The notes: generated by a model not told the origin, from the sequence alone. DNA of 64,000 nucleotides from Novosphingobium sp. UBA6272 (GCF_002440635.1 NZ_DJUW01000030.1:11601-75600); one strand, 5' to 3'; positions 42,749 to 52,405 are shown, numbered from the stretch's first letter. Made by a program: numbers and translations.

Positions 42749-45700
42749 ATGACCAACCTGCCTTTGGCGGGCGCTTCCGTGCGCCTACCTGCCGCTTCCG
42801 ACCCGGACAACATCGCCCTTGCCATCATCGCGGCAGCCCAAGACCTGCTCGGTCACCTTGCCGCCGGTCGCCGCATCGATTCTTCAGCCATCCGTACCGC
42901 CATGCAATCCGCCTTTGGTGCTAGCGACGCCAGCGGCGCCTGGGACTGGAAAACCGCCTACGAAGCGGTCGAGGTGGCCCAAGTCCTGTTCATGCGCCGC
43001 TATGGACCGGCGATCCATGCTAGGTCTGCCGATCCGTTCGACCGGCTGAAACTGGTCGAGCGCATTGCGGCCCTCGCGCCCACCCAGACCCGGCGCAGCG
43101 AGGAAATGCAGCTCTACCAGCAGTTCTCGACGCCGCTGGGGCTGGCATGGATCGCGGGGTTCGCGGCAGGCTTCGGTCCGGGCGAACTGGTTCTCGAACC
43201 GTCGGCAGGCACCGGTCTGCTCGCCATTCAGGCCGAACTTGGCGCGAGCAGGTTGGCATTGAACGAGGTTGCCGATGTACGGGCTGCGCTGCTGCGCCAG
43301 CTGTTCGGCGAAAGCCATGTTTCCGTCCACGACGCGGCGCAGATCCATGATCGGCTCGACCCTGTCATCGTCCCGACCTGCATCGTAATGAACCCGCCAT
43401 TCTCGGCGGCGCTTGGCATCGAGGCCCGCGTTGCCGACACGGCATTTCGGCATCTGTCGTCCGCAGTCGCCCGGCTTGCCGATGGCGGTCGGCTCGTCGC
43501 CATCACCGGCGCGAACTGCTCGCCCGATCATAGTACATGGCGAAGTGCGTTCGTCCGCTTGCAGGAGAAGGCGCGCGTTGTGTTCACCGCGCCGATCGCG
43601 GGCGCCGTCTATGCGGCGCACGGCACGACCTTCGAAACCCGACTGACGGTGATCGACAAGTTGCCCGCCATCGATCCCACCTCGTTCCCGGCCACACCGG
43701 GCATGGCTCCCGACCTGGCGGCGCTGCTGCGCTGGCTGATCACTGCCCTTCCGCCACGTTCGCCAGTTGCTGTTGCACCGCTTCCCGCGCCGATTGCGCA
43801 AAGTGCCAAACGTTCAGCCACCACTGCCCGAACGAAGCTGTCGGTTGTCCCTTCCGCTGAACCGTGCGGCGTGGAACTTGCCTATGAGACCGCCGACTGG
43901 TCGGACGACGCCATGGCCCGGCTGAGCGACACGCTCTACGAGCCCTATGCGCTCCAGTCGCTGCGCATCCCGGACGCGCGGCCACATCCGACCATGCTGG
44001 TGCAATCCGCCGCCATGGCCTCGGTCGCGCCGCCCAAGCCGAGCTACCGGCCGCACCTGCCTGAAGGCCTTGTCGAACAGGGTATGCTCTCGGATGCCCA
44101 GCTGGAGTCCGTGATCTATGTTGGCGAAGCCCATTCCTCCCATCTCGAAGGGCGCTGGACCATCGATGCGACCTACGACAAGGTCGAGGCCGCCCCCGAC
44201 GACAGCGAAACTGCCGTGCGCTTCCGCAAGGGCTGGTTCCTTGGCGATGGCACCGGCGCGGGCAAGGGCCGCCAGGTTGCCGGGATCATTCTCGACAATT
44301 GGCTCAAGGGCCGCCGCCGCGCAATCTGGATCTCGAAATCCGATAAACTGCTCGAGGATGCCCAGCGCGACTGGTGCGCATTGGGCCAGGAAACCTTGCT
44401 GGTAACCCCGCTCGCCCGTTTCCGCCAGGGCGCGCCGATCCGGCTCGATCAGGGCATCCTTTTTACGACCTATGCCACGCTACGCAGCGATGCGCGTGAT
44501 GGGAGGGTTTCGCGGGTCCAGCAGATCGTCGATTGGCTTGGGCACGACTTCGATGGAGTCATTGTCTTCGACGAAAGCCATGCGATGCAGAATGCTGGTG
44601 GCGGCAAGAGCGAACGCGGCGATGCGGCACCCTCGCAGCAGGGCCGTGCGGGACTGCGGCTGCAACATGCGCTCCCCGACGCCCGTGTCCTCTACGTCTC
44701 GGCAACCGGGGCGACCACGGTCGAGAACCTTGCCTATGCGCAGCGCCTTGGCCTGTGGGGCGGCGCGGACTTCCCGTTCGACAAACGCACCGATTTCGTC
44801 ACGGCGATCGAGGCAGGCGGCGTCGCGGCGATGGAGGTGCTGGCCCGCGACCTCAAGGCACTCGGGCTCTATTCCGCCCGTTCGCTGTCCTACGAAGGCG
44901 TCGAGTACGAACTGCTCGAACATCAGCTGACCCTCGACCAGGTCCGCATTTACGACGCCTACGCCGGGGCGTTTCAGGTGATCCACAACCACCTCGACGC
45001 CGCGCTCGAAGCCTCGGGCGTGACCAGCAGCAGCGATGGCACCTTGAATGCACAGGCAAAGTCTGCGGCCCGCTCCGCCTTCGAATCGAGCAAACAGCGC
45101 TTCTTCAATCACCTGATCACGGCGATGAAGACCCCGACCCTGATCCGGGCGATCGAACAGGGCTTGGCCGATGGTCATGCCTCGGTCGTCCAGATCGTCT
45201 CGACCGGTGAAGCGCTGCTGTCGCGGCGGCTCGCCGAGATCGATCCGGGTGAATGGAACGACGTCCGCTGCGACGTGACCCCCAGGGAATACGTTCTGGA
45301 CTATTTGGCTCACAGCTTCCCGACGCAGCTTTACGAGCCCTATTCAGACGGCGATGGCAACCTCGCCTCGCGGCCCGCCTATGATGCCGATGGCAACGTC
45401 ATCCAATGCCGGGAGGCCATCGAACGGCGCGACCGACTGATCGAACATCTGGCGTCCATGGAACCGGTCCAGGGCGCGCTCGACCAGATCGTGCAGCGGT
45501 TCGGCACCGACATGGTTGCCGAGGTCACCGGACGTTCCCGCAGGATCGTTCGGAAAGTCGATGCAGACGGCGAACGGTTCGTGGTCGAGAGCCGGCCTGT
45601 CCATGCCAACCTCGCCGAAGCGCAGGCGTTCATGGAGGACCGGAAGCAGATCCTGGTCTTCTCCGACGCGGGCGGCACGGGGCGCAGCTACCACGCCGAT

Positions 45701-47089
45701 CTCGGGAGTCGGAACCAGCGGCTGCGACATCACTACCTGCTCGAAGCCGGGTGGAAGGCCGATGCTGCGATCCAGGGGCTCGGGCGCACCAACCGCACCA
45801 ATCAGGCGCAGCCGCCGCTGTTCCGCCCGGTGGCAACCGATGTGCAAGCCGAGAAACGCTTCCTTTCGACAATTGCTCGGCGGCTCGACACTCTTGGCGC
45901 AATCACGCGCGGGCAGCGCCAGACCGGCGGGCAAGGCCTGTTCCGCCCCGAAGACAATCTCGAAAGCCCCTATGCCCGCGACGCGCTGCGCCAGTTCTAC
46001 CTGCTGATTTACGCGGGCAAGGTCGAGCACTGCTCGCTGGCGACCTTCGAGAGCATGACCGGGCTGTCGCTCACCGACGGTAGCGGGTGCCTGAAGGACG
46101 AACTGCCGCCGATCATCACCTTCCTCAACCGGCTGCTGGCGCTGACCATCGCCATGCAGAACGTCCTGTTCACGGTGTTCGAGCAGTTGCTGACCGCCAA
46201 GGTCGAGAGCGCGATGGCTAGCGGCACATATGATGTCGGGCTCGAGACGCTAACAGCGGACAGTTTCTCCGTGGCGCACAGCGAGACGATCTACGCACAT
46301 CCCGCGACGGGTGCAGAGACCTGCTTACTCACGATCGCTGTCCGCGAGCGCAATACACCAGTGACCGCCGATGCGGCACTCGACTTGCTGCGCGAACCGG
46401 GTGCAAAATTGCTGGTCAATTCCCGTTCGAAGCGGGCGGCCGTGCAATTGCCCGCACGTAGCCTGATGCTCGATGACGGCGAGGTCGAACGCCGTGTTCG
46501 GCTGATCCGGCCCATGGAGAAGCTCAACTTCGCCCTCGCTCATCTGCAGGAAACCAGTTGGGAACAGGCCGACGAGTCCGCGTTCCGGTTGGCATGGGAT
46601 GCCGAAGTTGCCCAAGTCTCCGAGTTCGACACTAGCGAACTGCACATCGTCACCGGTCTGCTGCTGCCGATCTGGAAGCGGCTTCCGGAGGAATCGACGC
46701 GCGTCTATCGCCTGCGCACGGACGACGGCCAGACCATTGTCGGTCGCCGGGTGTCACAGGCTTGGGCCGCGAATGCGGTCAGCGCGGATGCGCCGCAACT
46801 GTCGCCGTCGCAAGCTCTGGCGTTGCTGCGCGAAGGTCATAGTGTGATCGACCTGACAGTTGGTCTGCAACTGCGCCGCTCGCGGCTGATGCAGGTCAAC
46901 CGGATCGAGCTGACCGGCTTCGGTCCGACCGCCGTTGACCGCCTCAAAGCCATGGGACTGTTCTCGGAAATCATCAGCTGGAAGCTCCGGCTGTTCGTGC
47001 CCGACGACCGTGTGGCGGGTTGCCAGGTGCTCGAACGACTGTTCACGCACCATCCGCTGGCGCGTATCCTCGACCGGAAAGCCGCGTGA
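42749..47089 (+). CDS. Strawberry-notch-like fusion of methyltransferase-like and SF2 helicase domains
   Basis: 1446 residues. N-terminal domain: AdoMet motif LVLEPSAGTGLLAI (about residue 150) and catalytic IVMNPPFSA (about 213, N6-adenine type NPPF). Helicase domain: Walker A GDGTGAGKGRQVAG (about 498), VIVFDESHAM (about 608), VLYVSATGATT, and C-terminal ILVFSDAGGTGRSYHADLGS (about 970) with the arginine-rich GLGRTNRTNQAQP. The order matches bacterial strawberry-notch proteins of plasmids. It may modify or remodel incoming single- or double-stranded element DNA; the role is not established. A C-terminal 350 residues extend beyond the helicase core. Confidence 0.9.
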   Translation: MTNLPLAGASVRLPAASDPDNIALAIIAAAQDLLGHLAAGRRIDSSAIRTAMQSAFGASDASGAWDWKTAYEAVEVAQVLFMRRYGPAIHARSADPFDRLKLVERIAALAPTQTRRSEEMQLYQQFSTPLGLAWIAGFAAGFGPGELVLEPSAGTGLLAIQAELGASRLALNEVADVRAALLRQLFGESHVSVHDAAQIHDRLDPVIVPTCIVMNPPFSAALGIEARVADTAFRHLSSAVARLADGGRLVAITGANCSPDHSTWRSAFVRLQEKARVVFTAPIAGAVYAAHGTTFETRLTVIDKLPAIDPTSFPATPGMAPDLAALLRWLITALPPRSPVAVAPLPAPIAQSAKRSATTARTKLSVVPSAEPCGVELAYETADWSDDAMARLSDTLYEPYALQSLRIPDARPHPTMLVQSAAMASVAPPKPSYRPHLPEGLVEQGMLSDAQLESVIYVGEAHSSHLEGRWTIDATYDKVEAAPDDSETAVRFRKGWFLGDGTGAGKGRQVAGIILDNWLKGRRRAIWISKSDKLLEDAQRDWCALGQETLLVTPLARFRQGAPIRLDQGILFTTYATLRSDARDGRVSRVQQIVDWLGHDFDGVIVFDESHAMQNAGGGKSERGDAAPSQQGRAGLRLQHALPDARVLYVSATGATTVENLAYAQRLGLWGGADFPFDKRTDFVTAIEAGGVAAMEVLARDLKALGLYSARSLSYEGVEYELLEHQLTLDQVRIYDAYAGAFQVIHNHLDAALEASGVTSSSDGTLNAQAKSAARSAFESSKQRFFNHLITAMKTPTLIRAIEQGLADGHASVVQIVSTGEALLSRRLAEIDPGEWNDVRCDVTPREYVLDYLAHSFPTQLYEPYSDGDGNLASRPAYDADGNVIQCREAIERRDRLIEHLASMEPVQGALDQIVQRFGTDMVAEVTGRSRRIVRKVDADGERFVVESRPVHANLAEAQAFMEDRKQILVFSDAGGTGRSYHADLGSRNQRLRHHYLLEAGWKADAAIQGLGRTNRTNQAQPPLFRPVATDVQAEKRFLSTIARRLDTLGAITRGQRQTGGQGLFRPEDNLESPYARDALRQFYLLIYAGKVEHCSLATFESMTGLSLTDGSGCLKDELPPIITFLNRLLALTIAMQNVLFTVFEQLLTAKVESAMASGTYDVGLETLTADSFSVAHSETIYAHPATGAETCLLTIAVRERNTPVTADAALDLLREPGAKLLVNSRSKRAAVQLPARSLMLDDGEVERRVRLIRPMEKLNFALAHLQETSWEQADESAFRLAWDAEVAQVSEFDTSELHIVTGLLLPIWKRLPEESTRVYRLRTDDGQTIVGRRVSQAWAANAVSADAPQLSPSQALALLREGHSVIDLTVGLQLRRSRLMQVNRIELTGFGPTAVDRLKAMGLFSEIISWKLRLFVPDDRVAGCQVLERLFTHHPLARILDRKAA

Positions 47090-47090
47090 C

Positions 47091-48140
47091 ATGAGCAGGC
47101 CTTCCAGCCGCGCGGCGGAACTGTCGGAACGGCTTGCCCAGAACGCGCAAGCCGTCTGCCGCCATTACCTGCCCGCAGGTCGCCGCGAGGGGCGATACTG
47201 GATGGTCGGCGATATTGCCGGTTCGCCTGGGCGCAGCCTCTATGTCCGCCTGTTCGAAACCGAGCGTGGCGCAGTCGGCAACTGGGTCGATGCCGCTACC
47301 GGCGAACATGGCGATCTGGTCGATCTCATCCGCATCAACCAGCGCCACGGCCGTCTGTCAGAGACCATTGACGAGGCCGAACGGTTCCTGTCGCTGCCGC
47401 CATCGGTTGACGACGGACTTGGCCAATCTATCAAGCCGCCGCCCGCACGAGCAGGTTCGCCAACTGCTGCAAGGCGACTGTTTGCTGCCTCCAAACCGGT
47501 CGCAGGCACATTGGCGGCAACCTATCTCGTTTCGCGGGGTATCATCCGCACTGATGATCTGCCCGCGCTGCGATTTCACCCGCGCTGCTTCTATCGCCCG
47601 AATGAGGACGACGGTCCCGGCACTCCGAGCAGCTTCCCGGCCCTGATCGCATCGGTGACCAATGATGATTGTGTGCAAACGGGCACGCACCGGACTTGGC
47701 TTAATCCGAACGGCAAGGCGAAAGCAGCAGTCGCATCACCGCGACGGGCGATGGGAAACATCCTCGGCCACGCAATCCGATTCGGCCCAACGTCGGACGT
47801 CATGGTCGCCGGCGAAGGCATTGAGACCGTCCTGTCGCTGCGCGAAATTTTGCCGAAAGTGCCAATGGCTGCTGCCACCTCGTCCGCTCACCTTGCGGGC
47901 ATCCTGTTCGGCTGCGACCTTCGGCGCCTCTATGTCGCGCGCGACCGCGACAAGGCTGGCGACGCGGCCTTTGCGATCCTGGCCGACCGTGCACAAGCAG
48001 CAGGGATTGAACTGGTCTCGCTGATGCCCACGCTCGGGGACTTCAACGACGATCTGCGTCAACACGGCGGTTCGGCGTTGGAGGCGAGCATCATCGCCCA
48101 GTTGCTGGACGCCGATCGTAACAGGTTCATCACGGGCTGA
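47091..48140 (+). CDS. Toprim domain protein (plasmid primase-like)
   Basis: 349 residues. Toprim signatures VAGEGIETVLSLREI (Glu) and YVARDRDKAGDAAFAIL (DxD) are complete. The N-terminal half (RREGRYWMVGDIAGSPGRSLYVRL, FRPHCFYR-like RFHPRCFYRP) is the DUF7146 type that accompanies such Toprim domains in conjugative elements. It follows the strawberry-notch gene after one base, so they are co-translated. It probably primes or processes element DNA. No zinc-finger primase domain is evident. Confidence 0.87.
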   Translation: MSRPSSRAAELSERLAQNAQAVCRHYLPAGRREGRYWMVGDIAGSPGRSLYVRLFETERGAVGNWVDAATGEHGDLVDLIRINQRHGRLSETIDEAERFLSLPPSVDDGLGQSIKPPPARAGSPTAARRLFAASKPVAGTLAATYLVSRGIIRTDDLPALRFHPRCFYRPNEDDGPGTPSSFPALIASVTNDDCVQTGTHRTWLNPNGKAKAAVASPRRAMGNILGHAIRFGPTSDVMVAGEGIETVLSLREILPKVPMAAATSSAHLAGILFGCDLRRLYVARDRDKAGDAAFAILADRAQAAGIELVSLMPTLGDFNDDLRQHGGSALEASIIAQLLDADRNRFITG

Positions 48141-48480
48141 GCTTGGCCGGGACAGGGTTCGGATGGGCTGGGATCGGCCAGTTGCGCCCTGTCATCCACA
48201 CCGGCCACGCCCGGCCTTCCTTGGGGGCGATCCGAGAGACCGGCAGCCGCGAGGCTGCAATGGCGGTCACGCGGCTATTTTCCGGCGGCGCGGGAAGCAT
48301 CGCATCAAGCAATGCGACAACCAGCAACGCCCGCGCCTTTCCATCGCGAGGCAAAATAGCCGCTCCCCGCCATCCTCCGCTTTGCTTCGGCCGTTCCGGT
48401 GCAGCCTCACGGCTGCCGGTCAGAGGGATCGCATGAAGGCCGGGCAAGGTGCCCGGCAACGCGGAACCAGGATCAATTCC
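48141..48480 (+). other. Leader of the DUF2493 gene; no gene
   Basis: About 340 bp without a convincing frame. The segment 48367-48404 (CCGCCATCCTCCGC...CGGCCGTTCCGGTGCAG) closely resembles 51970-52008 before the first DUF736 gene, so the two genes share a long untranslated leader type. Confidence 0.5.
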
Positions 48481-49392
48481 ATGACCGACCCTTTCGAACC
48501 CGAACACGAGATGTCGCCAACCGCCCATCTCCTCGATGAAATCGCACTCTACGGCTACCGCCCATTTTCAGACGAAGCCGACCCGCGGCCACTTCCCGAC
48601 GACCGTGTTGCAGCTGGTGCCGTCGCCGACATGTTTGACGCCCTCATTTCCACGATGATCGACACGAGGCTCGAGTCAGACCTGGAAGACCTGTGCTGGT
48701 CACTCGGCAACCTCTTCCATCGCGCGCAGGGCCGGATCCAGCGCGATCTCGACGACAACGAGGACGCGCAGAAGCGCAGCCAGCGCGAACAGGACGGCTC
48801 GGAGGTCAAGTCAGTCGAGTTGGAACAGCTGACCCGCGAAGGCATCGGCCTGATCGAACGCCGCAACGCCATGGAGTTCTTGCGCGAAGCCGCCGCCGAC
48901 CAGTTCGAAACACACTTCCGCAAGGCCTGGACGCCCCGCACCGGCTCGCTGGTCAATCACCGCACGATGACCGCCAGCATGATCGACAGCCGCGATTTCC
49001 TCGCCGCCAAGCGCCGTTCGGAAACTGAACCACTGCTGCCCACCGGCACACGCATCGCATTCACCGCAGGTCCCGCCTATCAGGATCACAACCGCATCTG
49101 GGCCCTGCTCGATAAGGTACTCGCCAAATATCCCGATATGGTGCTTTTCCACGGCGGCAACCCGACCGGCGGTGAGCACATCGCCTCGCTCTGGGCGCGC
49201 AATCGCAACATCACCCACGTTCCGTTCCGGCCCGACTGGGTGCGGTTCAAAAAGGCCGCGCCGTTCCGCCGCAACGACCAGATGCTGGAAGCGCTACCCA
49301 AGGCCGTGCTCGCCTGTCCGGGCAATGGCATCAACGCCAACCTGGTCGATAAGGCGCGCAAGCTTGGGATTTCGGTTTGGGCGATCGAATGA
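48481..49392 (+). CDS. DUF2493 (SLOG-like) protein
   Basis: 303 residues. N-terminal helical region (to about 170) with a coiled segment QRDLDDNEDAQKRSQREQDG. The C-terminal Rossmann-like domain has TRIAFTAGPAYQDHNRIWALLDKVL, MVLFHGGNPTGGEHIASLWA and VLACPGNGINANLVDKARKLG, matching DUF2493/YAcAr of the SLOG superfamily, which binds nucleotide-derived ligands. Common in plasmids next to Toprim and strawberry-notch genes. Confidence 0.8.
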   Translation: MTDPFEPEHEMSPTAHLLDEIALYGYRPFSDEADPRPLPDDRVAAGAVADMFDALISTMIDTRLESDLEDLCWSLGNLFHRAQGRIQRDLDDNEDAQKRSQREQDGSEVKSVELEQLTREGIGLIERRNAMEFLREAAADQFETHFRKAWTPRTGSLVNHRTMTASMIDSRDFLAAKRRSETEPLLPTGTRIAFTAGPAYQDHNRIWALLDKVLAKYPDMVLFHGGNPTGGEHIASLWARNRNITHVPFRPDWVRFKKAAPFRRNDQMLEALPKAVLACPGNGINANLVDKARKLGISVWAIE

Positions 49393-49466
49393 GTGAAAGT
49401 TCTGACTTCACGCGCTAAACGGCAAAGGGTGCGAACCTTCAACACATTCTTGGAATTCTCAAGACA

Positions 49467-50450
49467 ATGACTACGCGCAATTCGCCATGCCCATGTGGGA
49501 GCGGCAAGCGCAACAAACACTGTTGCGGTAAGATCGATAGCCTGTCCTCGCACCTTGAAATTTCTGATCAGGACCTTCTAGCCGCGCTGAAACGTGCGGA
49601 CGATCATCATCTAGCCGAAGGTCTCGAACCCAGCGCCCGTCATCTCATGAATATCGGCAAAGCGCTTCAGGAATTTGGGATACACGCGATCCTGATGGGA
49701 CGAGGTACGCCACCAATCGTCGATCGGACACGCCAGTTATGTGACCTCCTGTTTATCCCCAAAGAACTTCAGTCCGGCGGAATGCATCTAGGCGCTTATC
49801 TTTTTCGCGACATGTTCTGCCGTCTGTATGCGCCTATCGCTTTCGGAACAGCCCACATCGACTTTTGGAAGCTCATCGATTTGAATGATGTCCAAAGGCA
49901 ATGGCTGGCTTCTATCCCCGAAGAACTCGACCGCTTTACCGATCAAGCGGCGGATATCCTCGATTTCGGATATGGATGGCAGGAATTCGGACACGGCAGA
50001 ACTCTCGATGCTCGTGGTCAGGACCTTATCTGGCGATCACATGCGCAACTTGAAGCCGCCGCAGCAACCGCGACAAGTGCATATGATTTTCGAGGAACCG
50101 TTCAAAGCGCCCTGCTCGGTGCGGAACTAGCCCTGAAAGCAGGTCTGGCGGCTCTTGGCATTTCCGATGCCGAATTGCGAAGCCGGGCAATCGGACACGA
50201 CCTGAAGGCCGCTGCGAACAGATTGGCCGGACTCGTGCCAGGACTTGACCTCGACCGCATACAGCGCGTTGTCGCACTGTTTCCACCCTACGTGGCCAGC
50301 CGCTACGATACCCCGCCACCAGGACGCGTCGAGACCGGCCACATCCTGATGGGCGCGCAGTTCATCGCGTCCGAGGTCACCCGGCAATTCTCCGACCGAA
50401 ATTGCCGCAGCGACAATCCATCGGCACCATCCCGAAAATATCCCGTCTAG
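49467..50450 (+). CDS. SEC-C motif protein with HEPN-like C-terminal domain
   Basis: 327 residues. The N-terminus CPCGSGKRNKHCCG is a complete SEC-C zinc motif. The middle has no known fold. The C-terminal stretch FRGTVQSALLGAELALKAGLAALG, followed by RSRAIGHDLKAAANRLAGL, resembles HEPN domains, including a candidate Rx5H motif and the common GHDL. HEPN proteins are often RNases or toxin components. It is not part of the usual transfer-maintenance block, so it is likely cargo. The family assignment of the C-terminus is tentative. Confidence 0.65.
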   Translation: MTTRNSPCPCGSGKRNKHCCGKIDSLSSHLEISDQDLLAALKRADDHHLAEGLEPSARHLMNIGKALQEFGIHAILMGRGTPPIVDRTRQLCDLLFIPKELQSGGMHLGAYLFRDMFCRLYAPIAFGTAHIDFWKLIDLNDVQRQWLASIPEELDRFTDQAADILDFGYGWQEFGHGRTLDARGQDLIWRSHAQLEAAAATATSAYDFRGTVQSALLGAELALKAGLAALGISDAELRSRAIGHDLKAAANRLAGLVPGLDLDRIQRVVALFPPYVASRYDTPPPGRVETGHILMGAQFIASEVTRQFSDRNCRSDNPSAPSRKYPV

Positions 50451-50759
50451 TCATCATAGTGGACGGCGAACTGCTAACGGTAGTGTAGGTGCTCACCTTT
50501 TGCCGCAGGTTTCCCGGCGCTGTAGCCCTCTGCAGTCTTCGCTGATCAATTAGAAGGTCTGCCGTCAAGCGGGCCACCCCGCTCTTTGAGGCCAATCCGC
50601 TGGCCGACCCCAAGCCTCTTTCAATCAACCCGTGAAGGGTCCGCTACGCTGCGCGTGCGGCCACTCGCGGCTGCGCCTTCGTGGTGATTGCGGCTTTGCG
50701 CCGTCTGTCCGGGGCCTGTCGAGCGGGGATGGTCCCTGCTCCGAGACAGGAGCTTGAAC
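50451..50759. other. Intergenic stretch without a clear gene
   Basis: About 300 bp between the SEC-C protein and the small secreted peptide. Contains GTGCGGCCACTCGCGGCTGC near 50660 and a GC-rich leader ending GACAGGAGCTTGAAC that supplies the ribosome site for the next gene. No structured RNA was recognised. Confidence 0.4.
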
Positions 50760-50924
50760 ATGTCACTCACTATCGCACAGCGTCACGCCTGGAGCCTCGC
50801 CCGCACCCTGATGGTCTGCGTCACCCTGTTCCATGCCGGTAACGGCTACGCCGCAGTCCCCACCGCCGAATTCGATGGCGATACTGACAGCATCGTTCGC
50901 GAATATGACCCGTTCAATCCCTGA
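50760..50924 (+). CDS. Small exported peptide, hypothetical
   Basis: 54 residues from the ATG at 50760 with CAGGAG upstream. The N-terminus (MSLTIAQRHAWSLARTLMVCVTLFHAGNGYA) looks like a signal peptide, followed by an acidic tail (EFDGDTDSIVREYDPFNP). It may be a real small gene of this element family; the evidence is the ribosome site and the signal-peptide shape only. Confidence 0.45.
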   Translation: MSLTIAQRHAWSLARTLMVCVTLFHAGNGYAAVPTAEFDGDTDSIVREYDPFNP

Positions 50925-51067
50925 ACGCGCCAACCCGCACATGGCGAAATGGCCGGATGCCATCGGGTATTCCGGCCTTCGACCATGTCTGCTATGCTTC
51001 GCCTGCACATTGCGCTGCGGTGGAGGGGGAGAGCGCGTCCCTTGCCCTTGGCTTCAAGGAGGACGCC

Positions 51068-51472
51068 ATGCTGATCGGCTTTGCCCTGATTATCGTCGCC
51101 GTTTTTTTGATCTGCGCGCTGCTTTTCCGCCTCTCGATCCACGCGCTGCCGCTATTCGTCGCGTTCCTTGCGGGATCTGCGACCTACCGTGGTGGTGCCG
51201 GCATCGTCGCTGCGCTCGCCGCCGCGGCTATTGCCGCGATCATTCTGCTGACAGTGGCGCAGCTCGCCATGGCCCACGCCAAATCCGACCTGACGCGGGC
51301 GGCGATCGGGATCGCCTTTGCAGCGCCCGCCGCCATCGCCGGATACCACGCCGTTCACGGCATCGCGGTTGCAACAATGCCGCACAGCGGATCGCAACTC
51401 GCCGTGTCGCTGGTCGGTGCCGCAATCATAGCCGCAGCATCGTGGACGCATTGGAGCCGAGCCCGCCTGTAG
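51068..51472 (+). CDS. Small membrane protein of the element
   Basis: 134 residues with four hydrophobic segments (LIGFALIIVAVFLICALLF; LPLFVAFLAGSATY; IVAALAAAAIAAIILLTVAQL; LAVSLVGAAIIAAAS). AAGGAGG lies 7 bp before the ATG. The last codons and stop lie inside the 62-bp inverted repeat that starts at 51461, so the C-terminus (RARL) may have been created by that rearrangement. Function unknown. Confidence 0.65.
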   Translation: MLIGFALIIVAVFLICALLFRLSIHALPLFVAFLAGSATYRGGAGIVAALAAAAIAAIILLTVAQLAMAHAKSDLTRAAIGIAFAAPAAIAGYHAVHGIAVATMPHSGSQLAVSLVGAAIIAAASWTHWSRARL

Positions 51473-51522
51473 CGCGGACTGAACACACCGAAGCCCCGCC
51501 CGGCAGGTGCCGGGCGGGGCGG
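51461..51522 (+). repeat. 62-bp inverted repeat with internal terminator hairpin, left copy
   Basis: Matches the reverse complement of 52415-52476 at 61 of 62 positions. It contains the hairpin CCCCGCCCGGCA-GG-TGCCGGGCGGGG, which can stop transcription from either side. The two copies enclose 892 bp with only the first DUF736 gene and its leader. Confidence 0.85.
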
Positions 51523-52084
51523 CACAGTCAGAATGGCCGTTACGGGGCAGTGACGAGTCCAGCGAGTGGTCCTTTGTCGTTGGTGTCGTGATCGAGCTGA
51601 TCGGGCGGTTACTGGGTTAAGCTTGACCCGGATGTAGCGAGGCATTCGTTTGTGAGTCCAAGCGGCGCTTTCCGGCGAAGCGCAAAGTCCGGCAATGGCG
51701 GCTATGCTCCGTTGTGCTTCCGGGTCTGCGGATTCAGCGTGCTGCTGCAACTGGCGATCAATTACTGCCCCTGTGTTGTCCGGTCAGGCAGTCCGGGAGA
51801 GCCATGAGTTCCTGGCTCAAGTGCGACCCGAGCCCAATGCCGCCTCTTCAATGGCTTTGGTTGGCAGGGGATGGCTGCGCCGCTTGATCCCTTGCTGCAA
51901 CGGTGTCTGCTCCGACTTTCTTCCCCTGGGCGTGCCGCCCATTCCTCGCGGGGCAAGAAAGCCGCCTTGCCGCCGTCCTTCACTCCGTTCCGGCCGTGCC
52001 GGTGCAGCGGGCACAAGCCCCTGCCTTCAACCAGCCATCGAGGCCGCGATGGGCGCGGGTTCGACCTACTTGAAGGAATGCATC
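51523..52084 (+). other. Long leader of the first DUF736 gene; no gene
   Basis: About 560 bp. Frames on both strands have no ribosome site or known domain. 51970-52008 resembles the leader at 48367-48404. The part nearest the ATG contains GAAGGAATG, a usable ribosome site. Confidence 0.45.
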
Positions 52085-52405
52085 ATGGCCAACATCGGAA
52101 CTTTCACCAAGACCGGCAACGAATACAAGGGCGAGATCGTCACCATGTCGGTGCAGCAGAAGAACGTCCGCATCGTCCCCGAAGCCAGCGACAACGAAAA
52201 CGCTCCGTCGCACCGGGTCTTCGTCGGCCGCGCGGAAATCGGCGCCGCCTGGACCAAGACCTCGAACGAAGGCCGCGACTATCTCTCGGTCAAGCTCGAC
52301 GATCCCAGCTTCACTGCCCCGATCTTCGCCAACCTGTTCGACGACGAAGACGGCAAGTCCTACAACCTGATCTGGTCCCGCGCGCGCCGCACCAACGGCG
52401 ACTGA
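52085..52405 (+). CDS. DUF736 family protein, copy 1
   Basis: 106 residues: NIGTFTKTGNEYKGEIVTMS, then ENAPSHRVFVG, GAAWTKTSNEGRDYLSVKLDDPSF and NLIWSRARR. The family is almost restricted to alphaproteobacterial plasmids and integrative elements, role unknown. A second, more divergent copy lies at 56670. It sits alone inside the inverted repeat pair, and its transcript would end in the right-hand hairpin. Confidence 0.92.
   Translation: MANIGTFTKTGNEYKGEIVTMSVQQKNVRIVPEASDNENAPSHRVFVGRAEIGAAWTKTSNEGRDYLSVKLDDPSFTAPIFANLFDDEDGKSYNLIWSRARRTNGD

Noticed and set aside
46935..47090. N-terminal extension of the Toprim protein into the strawberry-notch gene
   Set aside because: The ATG at 47091 directly follows the upstream stop and the earlier residues are out-of-frame reading of that gene.
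48143..48436. 97-residue plus-strand frame before DUF2493
   Set aside because: Composition-driven frame in a leader that is partly repeated before DUF736; no ribosome site or homology.
50833..51591. Protein-level similarity between two frames (50833-51591 + and 51980-52636 -)
   Set aside because: It is caused by the 62-bp inverted repeat being translated on opposite strands, not by related proteins.
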